Assembly: GCA_965202675.1 (NCBI GenBank)
Contig: OZ241842.1
Coordinates: 2,356,001 to 2,420,000 of the forward strand
Origin: CATQHD01 sp965202675
GTDB lineage: Bacteria; Actinomycetota; Acidimicrobiia; Spongiisociales; Spongiisociaceae
Direction of reading: 5' to 3'
Length of the DNA: 64,000 bases
Shown piece after piece: positions 18,764 through 27,349 of this stretch. The first letter of the stretch is position 1. The number at the start of each line of letters is the position of its first letter. A model generated the notes under the pieces. It made no database searches and was not told where the DNA came from. It was given only the letters and a program-made list of their open reading frames with translations. The translations under genes and the position numbers were made by a program.

Positions 18764-19510
18764 ATGAGCAACGGGTCAAGCATAGAGTGGACCGACGCGA
18801 CCTGGAATCCCACCACGGGGTGCGACCGAGTGTCGACGGGGTGCGACAACTGTTACGCGCTGACGCTCGCCCGCCGCCTCAAGGCGATGGGGCTGGTCAA
18901 GTACCAGAACGACGGCGACCCGAAGACCAGCGGGCCCGGCTTCGCCCTGACCCTGCACGAGGACACACTGGCCGCGCCCTACAGCTGGAGAGCGCCGCGG
19001 CTGGTCTTCGTCGACTCGATGAGCGATCTCTTCCACTCGGAGGTGCCGCCGGACTTCATACAGAAGGTGTTCGCGGTCATGGCCGATACACCTCGGCACA
19101 CCTATCAGATACTCACCAAGCGCTCCAAGCGGCTCGCCGCGCTCGCGCCCGACCTGGACTGGCCGCCCAACGTCTGGATGGGCGTGAGCGTCGAGAACGA
19201 CCGGTACACCTTCCGGATCGACCACCTGCGCTCCGTCGAAGCGGCGGTGCGGTTCGTTAGCGCCGAGCCCCTGCTCGGACCGCTTCCCGGTCTGGACCTC
19301 TCGTCGATTCACTGGTTGATCGCCGGAGGGGAGAGCGGCCCCAACGCCCGACCAATGGAAAAGGCCTGGGTGCGCGGCCTCCGCGACCAATGCCGTGAGG
19401 CGAATGTGGCATTCTTCTTCAAGCAGTGGGGCGGACGCACCCCCAAATCCGGCGGCCGAGAACTCGACGGTGCTATCCACAACGAGATGCCGGCAACCGC
19501 GGCGGTCTAG
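18764..19510 (+). CDS. DUF5131 (phage Gp37/Gp68) three-Cys-motif protein
   Basis: The 248-residue protein opens with SIEWTDATWNPTTGCDRVST and GCDNCYALTLARRL, the three-cysteine motif characteristic of phage Gp37/Gp68 proteins. The three Cys resemble a radical-SAM-like cluster site, but enzymatic function is not established. Further conserved parts are RLVFVDSMSDLFH, ILTKRSKRL, VWMGVSVEN, SAEPLLGPL and WLIAGGESGPNARPM. The convergent gene 15 bp away encodes its usual partner TcmP. Phage, plasmid and island locations are common for this pair. Confidence 0.88.
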   Translation: MSNGSSIEWTDATWNPTTGCDRVSTGCDNCYALTLARRLKAMGLVKYQNDGDPKTSGPGFALTLHEDTLAAPYSWRAPRLVFVDSMSDLFHSEVPPDFIQKVFAVMADTPRHTYQILTKRSKRLAALAPDLDWPPNVWMGVSVENDRYTFRIDHLRSVEAAVRFVSAEPLLGPLPGLDLSSIHWLIAGGESGPNARPMEKAWVRGLRDQCREANVAFFFKQWGGRTPKSGGRELDGAIHNEMPATAAV

Positions 19511-19525
19511 TATTGGCTAACCTTT

Positions 19526-20368
19526 CTACCAACCATTAAGAATGTGGTCCGCAATACCTACCGCTAGATTTGCTCCTGCGGGATTGCTAGCGGCGAAAAA
19601 TAATTCAAACAGGGCGGAGTCTTGAGAGTTACACAGTACCCCTCGGGTTGGTGCCACCTTTTTAAAGATGTCTCTGAGTTGGTTATAGTAAAGTTCAGAA
19701 ATGGCATTTTGTATCGGTCGTTCTTCCCTTGTTTCGTTGAGCAACGATTGTTGTGAGGCAGGACTATATAAACTATTCCAGTTTGATCCTCCGAAAATCC
19801 GATCAAGTCTGTCTCGAATAGCCAAGTTAGGTTTCTTCTTTCGGGGCATCATACGAGAAATTGCCATCAAAGGGAAGAGAATCCAACAATCCATCTGCCT
19901 TGTTTTAGCAATAAATTCAACAGTAGACCAATCTACTTCTGTGGCATATGGATCAAGAAAAACAATAGCTCGATCTATACGATCGAGTTTATAACATATC
20001 TTCGGTATAACAATATTAGCATCTCCTTGTATAACATTGATGTCACGCTCAGGATATTCCTCACTTAAGTTTTGGCGTAATATGCTACTATATTCTGGAT
20101 CCTTTTCAATAAATATTAGTTTATCAAACGGCCTATTACGTATTTCTAGGGCTATTCTAGGAGAACCTTTGTGCAAAGACTGGAATTCACCATATTCTTT
20201 TATCTCGTATTCCGATTTTGTACTCCACCAACCTGGGCCAGCAAAAGCATCTATATAGATTAGCTGAAACGGCTGATTCTTGAGTGCCGTCGTGTAGGCA
20301 TTCAAATAATTTCTTAGTGCACTAAGTTTTTGCTCAGTCCATGGACCACCATAGGATTTGATGTTCAT
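19526..20368 (-). CDS. tcmP: Three-Cys-motif partner protein TcmP
   Basis: TcmP-family proteins are named for their neighbourhood with the DUF5131 three-Cys protein, and that pairing holds here. The 280-residue sequence has a methyltransferase-like start, PFQLIYIDAFAGPGWW, then FIEKDPEYSSILRQNL and AIVFLDPYATEVDWSTV. The start MNIKSYGGPW at 20368 is preferred because AAAGGG precedes it and the preceding small ORF ends 5 bp earlier. The gene is clearly AT-rich against a GC-rich background, a sign of horizontal acquisition. Biochemical activity is unknown. Confidence 0.87.
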   Translation of the reverse strand: MNIKSYGGPWTEQKLSALRNYLNAYTTALKNQPFQLIYIDAFAGPGWWSTKSEYEIKEYGEFQSLHKGSPRIALEIRNRPFDKLIFIEKDPEYSSILRQNLSEEYPERDINVIQGDANIVIPKICYKLDRIDRAIVFLDPYATEVDWSTVEFIAKTRQMDCWILFPLMAISRMMPRKKKPNLAIRDRLDRIFGGSNWNSLYSPASQQSLLNETREERPIQNAISELYYNQLRDIFKKVAPTRGVLCNSQDSALFELFFAASNPAGANLAVGIADHILNGW

Positions 20369-20373
20369 CAATA

Positions 20374-20520
20374 TTACCCTTTCCTTCCAGACTCCCAACC
20401 TTGATATTCTCGACTGACAGCTTGGCGCGTTCTGCTAGCTAGGTCGAGCCGGGTGAAGCCGGCTTCTTCGCGCGCCCATCCGAGCACGCTGCCTGATATC
20501 GGTACGTTCTTCACCGCCAT
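20374..20520 (-). pseudogene. Truncated XRE-type HTH regulator, 48 aa
   Basis: The frame reads MAVKNVPISGSVLGWAREEA then GFTRLDLASRTRQAVSREYQ and stops after GWESGRKG. The opening is typical of XRE regulators fused to or paired with ImmA/IrrE peptidases (VLxWAREEAG), but the protein ends before a complete domain. It lies 5 bp upstream of tcmP in the same direction. Its ATG overlaps the stop of another frame whose last codons (GKYHSGPIEIEPTRIADEAD) look coding but which is lost further upstream near 20600. Both look like remnants at the island edge. Confidence 0.5.
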
Positions 20521-20834
20521 CAGAACTTGTCCGCTTCATCGGCGATTCGAGTGGGTTCGATTTCGATCGGACCAGAATGATACTTGCCTACAGTGACACT
20601 CTTCGCCTTGTCCCGGGCAGGACCGCGCCGGGCGGCTTCGGCGGGGGGCCTGACCGGGTCGCGTCGGTCGGCGGGGCCGTCGGGCGGAGCGCATGAGGCC
20701 TGTAACGGTTGCCTCCTCCGACGGCGCCGGGGCTCCTCCGGTGCGCGGCGGGGACCGAGCGGGTATATTCGCGGGGCAGCACGCATTGTCACACAGCGCC
20801 TCGGGTATCAAGGGGAGGCGGGAGAGGAGGGCAA
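20521..20834. other. Intergenic junction between AT-rich island and ABC operon
   Basis: No complete gene lies here. Composition changes sharply near 20590 from AT-rich island sequence to GC-rich DNA. The 20520-20600 part carries, on the minus strand, the tail of a truncated frame. The rest is the leader of the transporter operon, ending in the strong ribosome site GGAGAGGAGG directly before the solute-binding protein start. Confidence 0.45.
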
Positions 20835-22664
20835 ATGCCGGCGCACAGGACTCGTATACGCAAACTTTTGGGGTTGTTGCTCGTCTTTGGCTTGGTTGCC
20901 GCGGCGTGCGGCGGCGCCGGGGACGACACGGCGGCTGATGACGCGGCCGCGGCGCGCCAGGATGCGGCCACGGCCAGGGCGGAAGCCTCGGCGGCCGAGG
21001 CGGAACTGGCGGAAGCCCAGGCTGCTCTGCAAGCAGCTCAGGCGGAAGCGGCCGCGGCGATGGAGGGCGACGAAACATCCCAGGAGGCCCTGGATGCGGC
21101 CGAGGCGGCGCTGGCGGAGGCCGAGCAGACCGCTGCCGCAGCGCAGGAGGCAGCCTCGGCGGCCGAGGCTGCCCTGGCCGAGGCCACCACTACCACTACC
21201 CAGCCGGATCCCATGATCGCCCTGTTAGACGAGGTGGTCGTGAGCACGCCCAGCCTGGTGGCCCAGGCCGACTACGGTCGGGCGCCGTACGTGGCCCCGG
21301 CCCAGATGGCCGGCCTGCTGGCGTTCGGCGGCTACCTGTACAGGTATCTGGGGGACGGCACCTATGTGCCGGACCTGGCCGAGGATTTCCCCACCTATTC
21401 CGAAGACGGAACGACGATGACCATCAAGCTGAAGCCGGGCCTCGTCTACTCGGACGGCACCCCGATAGTCGCCCAGGACGCGGTGGTGACGCTGGAAAGG
21501 GCCAAAGAAGGCCCCTTCGGCGGCAACCTGGCCGCTCTAGAATCAGCCGAGGCGGTTGACGAGCTGACCATTGTCTACAACCTGGGCCAGCCGTTCCGGT
21601 GCTTCGCCCAGAAGGTTGTCTGCGGTGAGAACATGCCCCTGCACCCCCATGAGCAGGTGCTGGCCGATCCGGTCGCCTACTTCGAGAAGCCGGTGAGCGC
21701 CAGCCAGTACGTGGTCAGCGAATGGTTCCCGGGGTCGCCGACCATGACCCTCGAGGCCAACCCCAACTACCACGGCGGCCCGCCGGCCATCCGCAGGCTG
21801 GTCCTGGCGTCGGCGACCGATCCGATCTCCAGGCTTCTCCAGGTGAGCACCGGGGCGGCCCAGGTCGGCTTCGACATTCCGGTGGCGGTGCGGGCCGACC
21901 TGCCCGACGACGTGAACCAGATCATCCACCCGATCGGCGGCGTCTTCTGGATCGCCATCCGCAGCGACTCGCCCGGCGCGCTGTCCGACGTGCGGGTGCG
22001 CAAGGCCCTGTGCCATGCGATCGACCGCGAGGAGATCAGCGAGCGGGCCTTCCTGGGCACCGCCCAGCCGGTCGGAGGGGTGCTTCCCCGGTCCAGGACC
22101 GAGTGGGAATACGAGGATGTGATCCCGCTGGAGCGGAATCTGGACGAGGCCAAGCGGCTGTTGGCCGAGGCGGGCCACGAGGAAGGGTTCTCGCTCGCCC
22201 TGCAGACCTGGGGCGCCCGGCCCGGCTGGACAGACGCGGCGACCGTGGTGGCAGAGCAGTGGACCGACATCGGCGTGACCGCGGAGGTCCAGCCCGTCGA
22301 GGACGCGGTGGCAATCCAGTCGCTCATCAACCGGGACTACGAGGTCCAGTGGGTCGGCGGCGGCGGCGACAACCTGACCATCCTGACCTTCATCTTCTAC
22401 CCGGACAACTTCTGGTCGAACTCGGTGTCGTTCAGCGATGACGAGGTCACCCGGATGATCGACGAGCTGGCGAATGCCATGTCGACCGGCGACCTGGAGG
22501 CATCCCAGCGCCTGCAGACCGAGATCCAGCGGGCGGCCTGGGAAGCGGGGGCCAACTACTGCCCGGTCGGCGAGCGGACCGTTTTGGTCGGCAGCCGCCT
22601 GCCCCTCGACATCCTGCAGGTCATACCGGCTTCGCAGAACCTCTGGGTCGCGGCGGCCGGTTGA
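20835..22664 (+). CDS. ABC transporter solute-binding lipoprotein (peptide/nickel family 5)
   Basis: The protein captures a substrate, probably an oligopeptide, for the permease encoded downstream. A lipoprotein signal (LLLVFGLVAAACGG, lipid-modified Cys25) leads to an unusual Ala/Glu-rich coiled coil spanning about residues 30-115 and a Thr stretch. The family 5 binding domain follows, with FPTYSEDGTTMTIKLKPGLV, VRKALCHAIDREEISERA and RNLDEAKRLLAEAG. The total is 609 residues, longer than usual because of the coiled coil. GGAGAGGAGG precedes the ATG at 20835. It is the first gene of a five-gene operon. Confidence 0.92.
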   Translation: MPAHRTRIRKLLGLLLVFGLVAAACGGAGDDTAADDAAAARQDAATARAEASAAEAELAEAQAALQAAQAEAAAAMEGDETSQEALDAAEAALAEAEQTAAAAQEAASAAEAALAEATTTTTQPDPMIALLDEVVVSTPSLVAQADYGRAPYVAPAQMAGLLAFGGYLYRYLGDGTYVPDLAEDFPTYSEDGTTMTIKLKPGLVYSDGTPIVAQDAVVTLERAKEGPFGGNLAALESAEAVDELTIVYNLGQPFRCFAQKVVCGENMPLHPHEQVLADPVAYFEKPVSASQYVVSEWFPGSPTMTLEANPNYHGGPPAIRRLVLASATDPISRLLQVSTGAAQVGFDIPVAVRADLPDDVNQIIHPIGGVFWIAIRSDSPGALSDVRVRKALCHAIDREEISERAFLGTAQPVGGVLPRSRTEWEYEDVIPLERNLDEAKRLLAEAGHEEGFSLALQTWGARPGWTDAATVVAEQWTDIGVTAEVQPVEDAVAIQSLINRDYEVQWVGGGGDNLTILTFIFYPDNFWSNSVSFSDDEVTRMIDELANAMSTGDLEASQRLQTEIQRAAWEAGANYCPVGERTVLVGSRLPLDILQVIPASQNLWVAAAG

Positions 22665-22680
22665 GCCGCCGCCCGGACGG

Positions 22681-22718
22681 GGCCCCGGAAGCAGAGCTCC
22701 CGGCTCACTTCCGGGGCC
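22681..22718 (+). terminator. Intra-operon hairpin after the solute-binding protein gene
   Basis: GGCCCCGGAAG (22681-22691) pairs perfectly with CTTCCGGGGCC (22708-22718) around a 16-nt loop, 16 bp past the stop codon. A stable hairpin after the binding-protein gene usually protects its 3' end or partly terminates, giving more binding protein than permease. No U tract follows. Confidence 0.7.
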
Positions 22719-22762
22719 GCCCCATTCATGAGAATCCATGAGAACAACCGGTCGGGAGGCCC

Positions 22763-23776
22763 ATGACCGCTGAGACGCCGACCGCCCCGGAGAGCGCCCC
22801 CGCGGCGGTCTCGGAACAGGAACAGCGCAAGGAGCGGGTGGCCGCGGTCGTCGCCAGGCGCCTGCTCAGGGCGGTACTGGTGGCTTGGGGGGTGTCGCTC
22901 GTCGCCTTCGCCTTGGTGCGCATCATTCCGGGCGACCCCGTGGCGGTGTTGCTGGGCGACCTGGCCAGCGAGGACAGGATCCAACGGCTCCGGGAGGACC
23001 TCCACCTGACCGGATCGGTTTTCAACCAGTACTTCAGTTACATGAGCGACCTGGTGAGGCTCGACTTCGGCCGCTCGATCATGACCACCAGGCCGGTTCT
23101 GACCGGGGTCGGCGACACGCTCCCGGTAACCCTGTGGCTCACCGGCCTGGGTATGTTGGTGGCCTTGGTCATCGCCCTCCCGCTGGGGGTGATAGGCGGC
23201 CTGACCCGCTCCAACCTGTACCGGCTGGGCTTCAACCTCGTCTCGTCGGCGCTGATCGCCACGCCGGTGTTCGTCTCGGGCGTGCTCCTGTTGCTGCCGT
23301 TCGCGGTCTGGCTGCGCTGGGTGCCGGTGGGGGGGTATGTGTACTCCTTTCCCGAGAACATCTATTACCTGATCCTGCCCGCCGTCGTTACGGGCATTCC
23401 GATCGGGATGATCTTCGGCCGGGTCCTCCAGGAGTCGATCAGGGAGACCTACGCCGAGGAGTTCGTGGAGACGGGCCTGGTCTGGGGGATCGGCAAGACG
23501 GCCTTCATGTGGCGGTACCTGGTGCGCCCCTCCATAGCGCCCGTCATCGGCCTTCTCGGCTATATCGTGGGCGCCTACCTGGCGGCGGCGGTCGTCGTGG
23601 AAACGGTTTTCGTGCTGCCGGGGATCGGCACCTACCTGGTGAGGGGGGTGCTGGCCCGCGACTATCCGGTCGTCCAGGGCACCCTGTTCATCTTCGGGTT
23701 CATAGTGGTGGCCGTCCACTTCCTCGCCGACGCGCTGTCGGCGGTGATCGACCCCAGGGCGAGGGTGATGACGTGA
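22763..23776 (+). CDS. ABC transporter permease, DppB type
   Basis: This is one of two membrane subunits of the peptide/nickel-type importer. The 337-residue protein has about six hydrophobic helices, beginning with residues 35-55 (AVLVAWGVSLVAFALVRIIP). The GDPVAVLLG segment near the first helix is typical of DppB/OppB. The EAA loop is present around ETGLVWGIGKTAFMWRYLVR, which contacts the ATPases. Its TGA overlaps the GTG start of the next permease. The N-terminal 30 residues are hydrophilic and charged. Confidence 0.92.
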   Translation: MTAETPTAPESAPAAVSEQEQRKERVAAVVARRLLRAVLVAWGVSLVAFALVRIIPGDPVAVLLGDLASEDRIQRLREDLHLTGSVFNQYFSYMSDLVRLDFGRSIMTTRPVLTGVGDTLPVTLWLTGLGMLVALVIALPLGVIGGLTRSNLYRLGFNLVSSALIATPVFVSGVLLLLPFAVWLRWVPVGGYVYSFPENIYYLILPAVVTGIPIGMIFGRVLQESIRETYAEEFVETGLVWGIGKTAFMWRYLVRPSIAPVIGLLGYIVGAYLAAAVVVETVFVLPGIGTYLVRGVLARDYPVVQGTLFIFGFIVVAVHFLADALSAVIDPRARVMT

Positions 23777-24615
23777 CCCGGATGCGGAGGATCTGGTCCC
23801 GGTGGCGGTCGCTGCCCTTCGGCCTGCGCTTCGGCGTCGGGCTGGTCGGCGCGATCATCCTCCTGTCGATCTTCATACCGGTGCTGAGCCCCCACGACCC
23901 GCTGCGGGGCGGCCCCGACATCAACGTCCCGCCCGACTCCCGGTACTGGTTCGGCACCGACCACCTGGGAAGAGACGTTTTTGTGCGCACCTGGGCGGCC
24001 GCCCGCATCGACATCGCCCTCGCCGCCGTAGCCGTGGCGGTGCCGCTGGTGGTGGGCACCGCGGTCGGCTCGATCATCGGAGTGACCAGGAGCCGGATCG
24101 TCCAGTACATGGGCGACCTGGCCATCGAGGTCATCAACGCCTTCCCCACCCTCATCATCGTGATCGCGCTGGTGGCCGCCTTCGGGCGGGGGGTGAGGGG
24201 GATCCTGCTGGGGCTGTTCCTGACCGCGTGGGCGCGCTACGCCAAGGTCGCCCGGGGCCGGGCGCTGGCCATCCGGGAGATGGACTACCTGGAGGCGAGC
24301 CGCTGTCTGGGGTACGGGCGGTTCCGCATCCTGGGGTTCCACGTGGCGCCCAACGTGATGCCGATCACCATCGCCTACGCGGTGAGCGACTTCGTGGTGG
24401 TGTTCCTGGCCATCGCCGGGCTGTCGTTTCTGGGGGCGGGGGTGCAGCCGCCCACGCCGGAGTGGGGAAGCATGCTCAACGACAGCCGGCTGTTCATCAT
24501 CAACGCGTGGTGGCCGGCCCTGTTTCCGGGGGTGCTCCTGTCGGTAACCGCCCTGGGGGTGGCGCTGATCGCGGCGGGGATCGGCCAGCGCACCTCCAAG
24601 ACCATGGCGGCGTAG
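23773..24615 (+). CDS. ABC transporter permease, DppC type
   Basis: This is the second membrane subunit (280 aa). It has an N-terminal helix (FGVGLVGAIILLSIFIPVLS), the DppC hallmark YWFGTDHLGRDVFVRTWAAA and the EAA loop REMDYLEASRCLGYGRFRIL. LSFLGAGVQPPTPEWGSMLN closes the conserved part. The GTG at 23773 overlaps the preceding stop by 4 nt; an ATG three codons later is an alternative start. Confidence 0.92.
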   Translation: MTRMRRIWSRWRSLPFGLRFGVGLVGAIILLSIFIPVLSPHDPLRGGPDINVPPDSRYWFGTDHLGRDVFVRTWAAARIDIALAAVAVAVPLVVGTAVGSIIGVTRSRIVQYMGDLAIEVINAFPTLIIVIALVAAFGRGVRGILLGLFLTAWARYAKVARGRALAIREMDYLEASRCLGYGRFRILGFHVAPNVMPITIAYAVSDFVVVFLAIAGLSFLGAGVQPPTPEWGSMLNDSRLFIINAWWPALFPGVLLSVTALGVALIAAGIGQRTSKTMAA

Positions 24616-24617
24616 AC

Positions 24618-25658
24618 GTGAGCGGGATGCTGGCGGTCGAGAATCTGTCCATCGGGCTGGTGGAATCCAAGTCGAACATGCCGGTGGTGGACGCGGTGAG
24701 CCTCGGCATCTCCATGGGCGAAACGGTCGGGCTGGTCGGGGAGTCGGGGTCCGGCAAGTCGATGCTGTGCCGCGCCCTGGTAGGCACCCTGCATCGGCAC
24801 GGAGCGGCGGTTACCGGAGGTTCGATCCGGTTCGAGGGCCAAGAGCTGGTAGGGGCGTCCGAGGCGGTGTGGCGCCGGGTGCGGGGGCGCAAGATTGCCT
24901 ACGTCCCGCAGAGCTCGCTGGCGGGCCTCAATCCGGTGATGACCGTGGGCAAGCAGCTGACCGGGTTGGTCAGGTCGGCGGGCGCCGAGGGCAGGGCGGA
25001 CGGCGGTTCGGCGCGCTCGAGGGCGCGCGAGCTGCTGGAGATGGTGGAGATTCCCCGGGTGGCGTCGGTGATGAACGAGCGGCCCCACCAGCTGTCGGGC
25101 GGGATGCGCCAGCGGGTGGTGATAGCCGGGGCCCTGGCTCGTTCTCCCGATCTGCTCATCGCCGACGAGCCCACCACCGCCCTCGACGTGAGGGTGCAAG
25201 CCAGGATCCTGGATCTGCTGCGCAGGCTGAGGGACCAGCTGGGCATGTCGCTGCTGCTGGTTTCCCATGACTTGGCGGTGGTGGAGGAAGTATGCGACAT
25301 GATCGCGGTGTTGTACGCCGGGGCCATCATGGAGGCCGGGCCGCAGGAGGCCATCCGCAACCGATCCCGCCATCCCTATACCGCCGGGCTGGTGGCGGCC
25401 GCCCGAATGGACATCTCCGGTGGGTTCGAGCCGATCCCGGGGGAGGCGCCGAGCGTCGGGGCCTGGCCGGACGGATGCCGTTTCTGGCCCAGGTGCGGCC
25501 TGACCCTGCGGGTGGGCGAGGGCAGGGCGCACAGCCGGTGCTCCGAGGGTGCGCAGCCCCGGCCGGTGGAGCTCGAGGGGCGGCTGACCGCCTGTACTTT
25601 TGCCGGGTCGATGGCCGAGGACGGCGGCGGGGGCCGGGCCGCAGGAGAGCCGGGATGA
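24618..25658 (+). CDS. ABC transporter ATP-binding protein, DppD type
   Basis: This ATPase subunit (346 aa) powers import. The Walker A motif is GESGSGKS, the Q loop is VPQSSLAGLNPVM, the signature is LSGGMRQRVVIAGAL and Walker B is LLIADEPTTALD. The C-terminal oligopeptide-transporter extension is present with cysteines in GCRFWPRCGLTLR and HSRCSE. The last 40 residues are low complexity. The GTG start at 24618 lies 2 bp after the preceding stop, and the TGA overlaps the next gene. Confidence 0.92.
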   Translation: MSGMLAVENLSIGLVESKSNMPVVDAVSLGISMGETVGLVGESGSGKSMLCRALVGTLHRHGAAVTGGSIRFEGQELVGASEAVWRRVRGRKIAYVPQSSLAGLNPVMTVGKQLTGLVRSAGAEGRADGGSARSRARELLEMVEIPRVASVMNERPHQLSGGMRQRVVIAGALARSPDLLIADEPTTALDVRVQARILDLLRRLRDQLGMSLLLVSHDLAVVEEVCDMIAVLYAGAIMEAGPQEAIRNRSRHPYTAGLVAAARMDISGGFEPIPGEAPSVGAWPDGCRFWPRCGLTLRVGEGRAHSRCSEGAQPRPVELEGRLTACTFAGSMAEDGGGGRAAGEPG

Positions 25659-26470
25659 GCGCGGCGGACAACGGAGCGGACGGTCTGGTGGGCCGGGGTC
25701 TGGTGGTGGTGTTCGGGCGCGGATCGTCATCTTTCCGGGCGGTCGACCGGGTGGACATCCGGATCGAGCGGGGGGAGGTGGTCGGCCTGGTGGGGGAGAG
25801 CGGGTCGGGCAAGACCACGGTGGGGAAAGTGTTGGCGGCCTTGCATCGCCCCTCCGCCGGCGAGGTGCGGTACGACGGCAAGGCCCTGGCGGCTTCGGGG
25901 CGCAGTCTGCCGAGGGAGGTGCGGGCGCGGATCCAGATGATCTTCCAGGATCCCTATTCCAGCCTCAATCCCAGGCAGCGGGCCGTCCAGGCGGTGGCAG
26001 AGGTCTTCCGGGTCTGGCATTCCCATTCGCGCCGGGAGGCCCGCTCGGCGGCCCTGGCCATGCTGGCCGAGGTGGGAATCAGCCCCGAACAATCCCGGCT
26101 CCGCCCCCACAGCCTGTCCGGAGGCCAGCGTCAGCGGGTCAGCGTGGCTCGCGCCCTGGCGGTCGAGCCGCACATCCTGGTGGCCGACGAACCCACCTCC
26201 TCGATAGACCAGTCCGCCCAGGCCCAGATGCTGACCCTCCTGGCCCGCATCCGCCAAGAGCGGCAGCTGGGCATCCTGTTCATAACCCACGACCTCCGCC
26301 TCGTACGCGACTTCGCCGACCGCATGTACGTAATGCGCAGCGGCGAAGTGGTCGAAACCGGCTCCACCCGGCAGGTATTCCACAACCCCTCCCACCGATA
26401 CACGAAAGACCTGATAGACGCCATCCCCGGGCGGGTTGCCGAAGACCTCGCCTCCGAAGCCGCTTCGTAA
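25655..26470 (+). CDS. ABC transporter ATP-binding protein, DppF type
   Basis: This is the second ATPase (271 aa) of the importer. It shows GESGSGKTTVGKVLAAL, IFQDPYSSLNPRQRAVQAV, the signature LSGGQRQRVSVARAL and VADEPTSSIDQSAQAQ. In the Walker B region the usual T-S-A-L-D reads S-S-I-D, a modest variation. It ends shortly after the ABC domain, without the zinc-binding C-terminal extension of its partner. Last gene of the operon; it converges on an SDR gene 35 bp away. Confidence 0.92.
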   Translation: MSAADNGADGLVGRGLVVVFGRGSSSFRAVDRVDIRIERGEVVGLVGESGSGKTTVGKVLAALHRPSAGEVRYDGKALAASGRSLPREVRARIQMIFQDPYSSLNPRQRAVQAVAEVFRVWHSHSRREARSAALAMLAEVGISPEQSRLRPHSLSGGQRQRVSVARALAVEPHILVADEPTSSIDQSAQAQMLTLLARIRQERQLGILFITHDLRLVRDFADRMYVMRSGEVVETGSTRQVFHNPSHRYTKDLIDAIPGRVAEDLASEAAS

Positions 26471-26505
26471 CGATTCTCTCCGCCTTTCTCCAACACGGTC
26501 TGGAT

Positions 26506-27291
26506 TCACATGGCCGTGCTGCCGCCGTCAACTACCAGGACGGCGCCGGTGATGTAGGAGGCGGCGGGGGAAGCCAGGAACACGGCGGCCCCTTGGACGT
26601 CTTCGGGGAGGCCGGGGCGGCCCAGAGGGATCCGGGATATGTGGTGGTCCCAGGCCACGGGGTGGGCGGACTCGGCTACCGGGCGGGTGCGCATGAAGCC
26701 CGGCGCGATGGCGTTGACCCTGATCCCGTGCTCGGCCCACTCGACGGCCAGGGCGCGGGTGAACATGATCAGGGCCGCCTTGGACGAGTGGTAGGCGATG
26801 TCCCGGTCGGGGTGCAGGGCCTTGAGGCCGGCGATGCTGGCGGTGTTGATGATGCATCCCCGGCCTTGGGCGGACATGGGCCGGAAGGCGGCCCGGGAGA
26901 AGGCGAACGGGGCGAACACGTTGATCTCATAGGTGAGGCGGAACCGTTCGATCGGCGTTTCCTCGGCAGGCCCCAGCCAGCCCGCCCCGGCGTTGTTGAC
27001 CAGGATGTCCAGCCCGCCCCAGGCTTCGACGACCTCCCCGACGGACTCCTCGGCGGCTCTCCGGTCGGTCACGTCGGCCGCCAGGGAGAGAACCGGCCCT
27101 CCCGCCTCTCCGACCCGGGCCGCGCCGCGCTCGGCCGCCGCCGGGTCCTTGTCCAGGACCGCCACCCTCGCCCCGTGCTCGGCGAACGCTTTCGCCATGG
27201 CCAGACCGAGGCCGCTCCCGGCCCCGGTGATCAGGGCGCGCCCGCCCGACAGGTCGAAACGGTCGGAACCAGTGCCCATATACGCAGACAT
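26506..27291 (-). CDS. SDR family oxidoreductase
   Basis: This classical short-chain dehydrogenase (261 aa) is a Rossmann-fold NAD(P)-dependent enzyme. It shows the cofactor motif TGAGSGLGLAMAKAF, NNAGAGWLG, the catalytic Ser in IINTASIAG, and Tyr/Lys in IAYHSSKAALIMFTRAL. YITGAVLVVDGGSTAM is the standard C-terminus. The fourth in-frame codon after the start is another ATG region (MGTGSDRF), which may be the true start. The substrate is unknown. The divergent enoyl-CoA hydratase suggests fatty-acid or related metabolism. Confidence 0.9.
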   Translation of the reverse strand: MSAYMGTGSDRFDLSGGRALITGAGSGLGLAMAKAFAEHGARVAVLDKDPAAAERGAARVGEAGGPVLSLAADVTDRRAAEESVGEVVEAWGGLDILVNNAGAGWLGPAEETPIERFRLTYEINVFAPFAFSRAAFRPMSAQGRGCIINTASIAGLKALHPDRDIAYHSSKAALIMFTRALAVEWAEHGIRVNAIAPGFMRTRPVAESAHPVAWDHHISRIPLGRPGLPEDVQGAAVFLASPAASYITGAVLVVDGGSTAM

Positions 27292-27349
27292 TACGGCAGT
27301 GAGCCGTCCGCCGCTTTCTATTAACCTTCGGGCACAGAGGAGAGGGATC

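Noticed and set aside
20584..21216. Arg/Pro-rich frame overlapping the start of the solute-binding protein
   Set aside because: It is the alternative frame of the Ala/Glu coiled-coil DNA and has no independent support.
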